Origin: CAZVTU01 sp964630295
GTDB taxonomy: Bacteria > Patescibacteriota > Minisyncoccia > Minisyncoccales > RBG-13-42-11
Direction: 5' to 3'
Assembly: GCA_964630295.1 (NCBI GenBank)
Contig: CAZVTU010000027.1
Location: 1 to 8,260 of the forward strand
Length of the DNA: 8,260 bases
Part shown: piece by piece, positions 6,732 to 8,260 of the stretch
How the letters are laid out: each line of letters opens with the position of its first letter
How positions within the stretch are numbered: the stretch's first letter is position 1
Program-made: the position numbers and the translations under genes
Notes under the pieces: generated by a model
Told to the model about the DNA's origin: nothing
The model's input: only the letters and a program-made list of their open reading frames with translations
Databases searched by the model: none

Positions 6732-8260
6732 ATGGCTCTCCCTTATTACCTAAAAGTTAGTTATCCTTCGGATTTAAAAGACCCTAGAGAAAAAATAATC
6801 TATCGTTTCTTTGAGATTCTACCGGGAGCTTTGAGTTGGTTAACCTTGATAGGAGTATTTATTATTTCTTGGTTAGCCCCGCTTTGGGCAGCAGTTTTTA
6901 TTATTTGTTTCGTCATCTATTGGCTTTTTCGAACAATTTATTTTTCTTTTCATCTAAATGCTTGTTATCGACAAATGAGAAAACATGAAAAAATAGATTG
7001 GATTAAAAAGTTAAATCAGCTCCCCCCTCAGAAATATTCCTTACCAATCCAAAACTGGAAAAAATTATATCAATTGGTGATATGTCCGATGTATAGAGAG
7101 CCCTTAGAGATTGTCCGGGCAACTTTCCAGTCTTTAGTAGAATCTGACTGGCCCAAAGAGAACATGATTGTTGTTTTAACTTACGAAGAAAGAGGTGGTG
7201 TTGAAACAGAAAGAACAGCTAAGATTATTGAAGAAGAATTTAAAGATAGATTTTTTAAACTCCTCGTTACTTGCCACCCAGCTAATCTACCTGGCGAAAT
7301 CGCTGCTAAAGGTTCAAATGATGCTTGGGGAAGTCGTCAGGCAAAAGAAAAAATCATTGATCGATTCTCAATCCCTTACCAAAATATTATTGTTTCTTCA
7401 CTTGACGCCGATACTGTTATTTTTCCAAAATATTTTAGTTGCCTATCTTATCATTATTTAACAGCTGAAAAACCTTTAAGATCGAGTTTTCAACCAGTAC
7501 CTCTGTTTATTAATAATATTTGGCAAGCCCCTCCCATTTCCCGAATTTTTGCTTTTTCTGCTTCTTTTTGGGAAATGATGTGTCAAGAAAGAAGAGAAAA
7601 GCTAAAAACTTTTTCTTCCCATTCAATGTCATTCCAAGCTTTAGTTGATGTCGGTTTTCGTCAAGTAAATGTAGTTTCCGATGATTCTCGAATTTTCTGG
7701 CAATGTTTTTTAAAATACGATGGAGATTATCAAGTAGTTCCTCTTTATTATCCAATTTCAATGGATGCCAATGTCGCTCCAAGTTTTTTAAAAACAATGA
7801 AGAATGTTTATAAACAACAAAGAAGATGGGCTTATGGTGCAGCTGATATTGCCTATTATTTTTTTGGGTTCTTAAAAAATAAAAAAATTCCTCTAAAAAG
7901 AGCTCTTTCTTTAGGGTTTACTGATTTCGAAACCTTTTGGTCTTGGGCCACTAATTCCATTGTTATTTTCTTAATGGGTTGGCTCCCTTTGGTTTTAGGA
8001 GGAGAAGCGTTTCGTCAAACTCTTCTTTCTTATAATTTACCTATTTTTACTAGAAACATTTTAACCATTTCCATGATAGGATTAGTAGCCTCAGCTTTTT
8101 TTAGTATTCTTTTATTACCTCCGAGACCTATTAAACTCGGCAAAAAGAGGTATTTAATTTTAACTTTAGAATGGTTTTTATTGCCAATAATTATGATATT
8201 TTTTACTTCTTTTCCGGCTTTAGACGCTCAAACTCGGTTAATGTTAGGAAAATATATGGG
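6732..8260 (+). CDS. Multi-pass GT2 glycosyltransferase with DxD and QxxRW motifs (3' end outside the window)
   Basis: The frame opens at ATG 6732 and stays open to the right edge (509 codons). It encodes a membrane glycosyltransferase that uses a nucleotide-sugar on the cytoplasmic side. Residues 1-26 are polar, and a two-helix membrane hairpin spans about 29-71. The GT-A domain starts at LVICPMYREP (115-124), continues through GSNDAWG (194-200) and LDAD (224-227, the metal/UDP-binding DxD), and has SDDSRIFW (316-323) at the position of the usual catalytic-base acidic pair. QQRRW follows (362-366; Q362, R365, W366), the QxxRW motif of processive, cellulose- or chitin-synthase-like enzymes. 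At least three more helices follow (about 385-415, 430-455, 470-490). The visible end, LDAQTRLMLGKYMG, looks close to a natural C-terminus. There is no PilZ domain. The product may be a polymer or a single glycosyl transfer; motifs alone cannot decide. The gene lies 5 bp after the glycosidase, clearly in one operon, and its start lacks a Shine-Dalgarno sequence. Confidence 0.85.
   Translation, partial: MALPYYLKVSYPSDLKDPREKIIYRFFEILPGALSWLTLIGVFIISWLAPLWAAVFIICFVIYWLFRTIYFSFHLNACYRQMRKHEKIDWIKKLNQLPPQKYSLPIQNWKKLYQLVICPMYREPLEIVRATFQSLVESDWPKENMIVVLTYEERGGVETERTAKIIEEEFKDRFFKLLVTCHPANLPGEIAAKGSNDAWGSRQAKEKIIDRFSIPYQNIIVSSLDADTVIFPKYFSCLSYHYLTAEKPLRSSFQPVPLFINNIWQAPPISRIFAFSASFWEMMCQERREKLKTFSSHSMSFQALVDVGFRQVNVVSDDSRIFWQCFLKYDGDYQVVPLYYPISMDANVAPSFLKTMKNVYKQQRRWAYGAADIAYYFFGFLKNKKIPLKRALSLGFTDFETFWSWATNSIVIFLMGWLPLVLGGEAFRQTLLSYNLPIFTRNILTISMIGLVASAFFSILLLPPRPIKLGKKRYLILTLEWFLLPIIMIFFTSFPALDAQTRLMLGKYM

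Noticed and set aside
7195..7461. 88-codon plus-strand reading frame inside the GT2 gene
   Set aside because: The GT2 frame across this region carries clear GT-A motifs including DxD; this is an out-of-frame shadow.
7510..7797. 95-codon minus-strand reading frame inside the GT2 gene
   Set aside because: It is opposite the conserved catalytic region of GT2; its lysine-rich content reflects antisense TTT/TTC codons.
1..8260. Alternative genetic code with reassigned TGA (as in some CPR lineages)
   Set aside because: TGA ends two genes at precise ATGA overlaps and no TGA interrupts a conserved domain, so the code appears standard.

Overview
The window is an AT-rich, very tightly packed stretch of bacterial chromosome. 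Seven genes all lie on the + strand with gaps of 0 to 22 bp or 4-bp ATGA overlaps, and no RNA gene, mobile element, repeat array or CRISPR was seen. All three stop codons end genes (TAA for ftsA, ftsZ and comEC; TGA for the next two; TAG for the glycosidase), so the genetic code looks standard. None of the six visible starts has a recognisable Shine-Dalgarno sequence. The reduced proteins (a tail-less FtsZ, a ComEC without its nuclease domain), the packing and the style of the membrane glycosyltransferase suggest a Patescibacteria/CPR (Parcubacteria-like) genome. That assignment is an inference; no rRNA or ribosomal gene is present to test it.

Region 1 (left edge to 3553) carries cell division and DNA uptake. 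It holds a 5'-truncated ftsA, ftsZ, and a comEC-type channel gene whose ATG directly follows the ftsZ stop codon in the same reading frame. FtsA keeps its C-terminal membrane-targeting helix, but FtsZ ends at the last strand of its folded core and has neither linker nor FtsA-binding tail.

Region 2 (3554 to right edge) looks like a cell-envelope glycan or glycolipid module. It starts with a TATAAT box placed so that the transcript would begin at or next to the ATG (leaderless). Its genes are a GT-B glycosyltransferase resembling MurG, UgtP and MGDG synthases; a ten-helix EamA-type transporter; a membrane-anchored clan GH-A glycoside hydrolase; and a multi-pass GT2 glycosyltransferase with a QxxRW-type motif, which runs off the right edge. 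A plausible but unproven model is that the two transferases build a lipid-linked or polymeric sugar, the EamA protein moves a precursor or metabolite across the membrane, and the anchored glycosidase trims glycan outside the cell.

The points most worth following up are the tail-less FtsZ beside a membrane-targeting FtsA, the compact glycan module, and the combination of a leaderless promoter with a general lack of Shine-Dalgarno sites.
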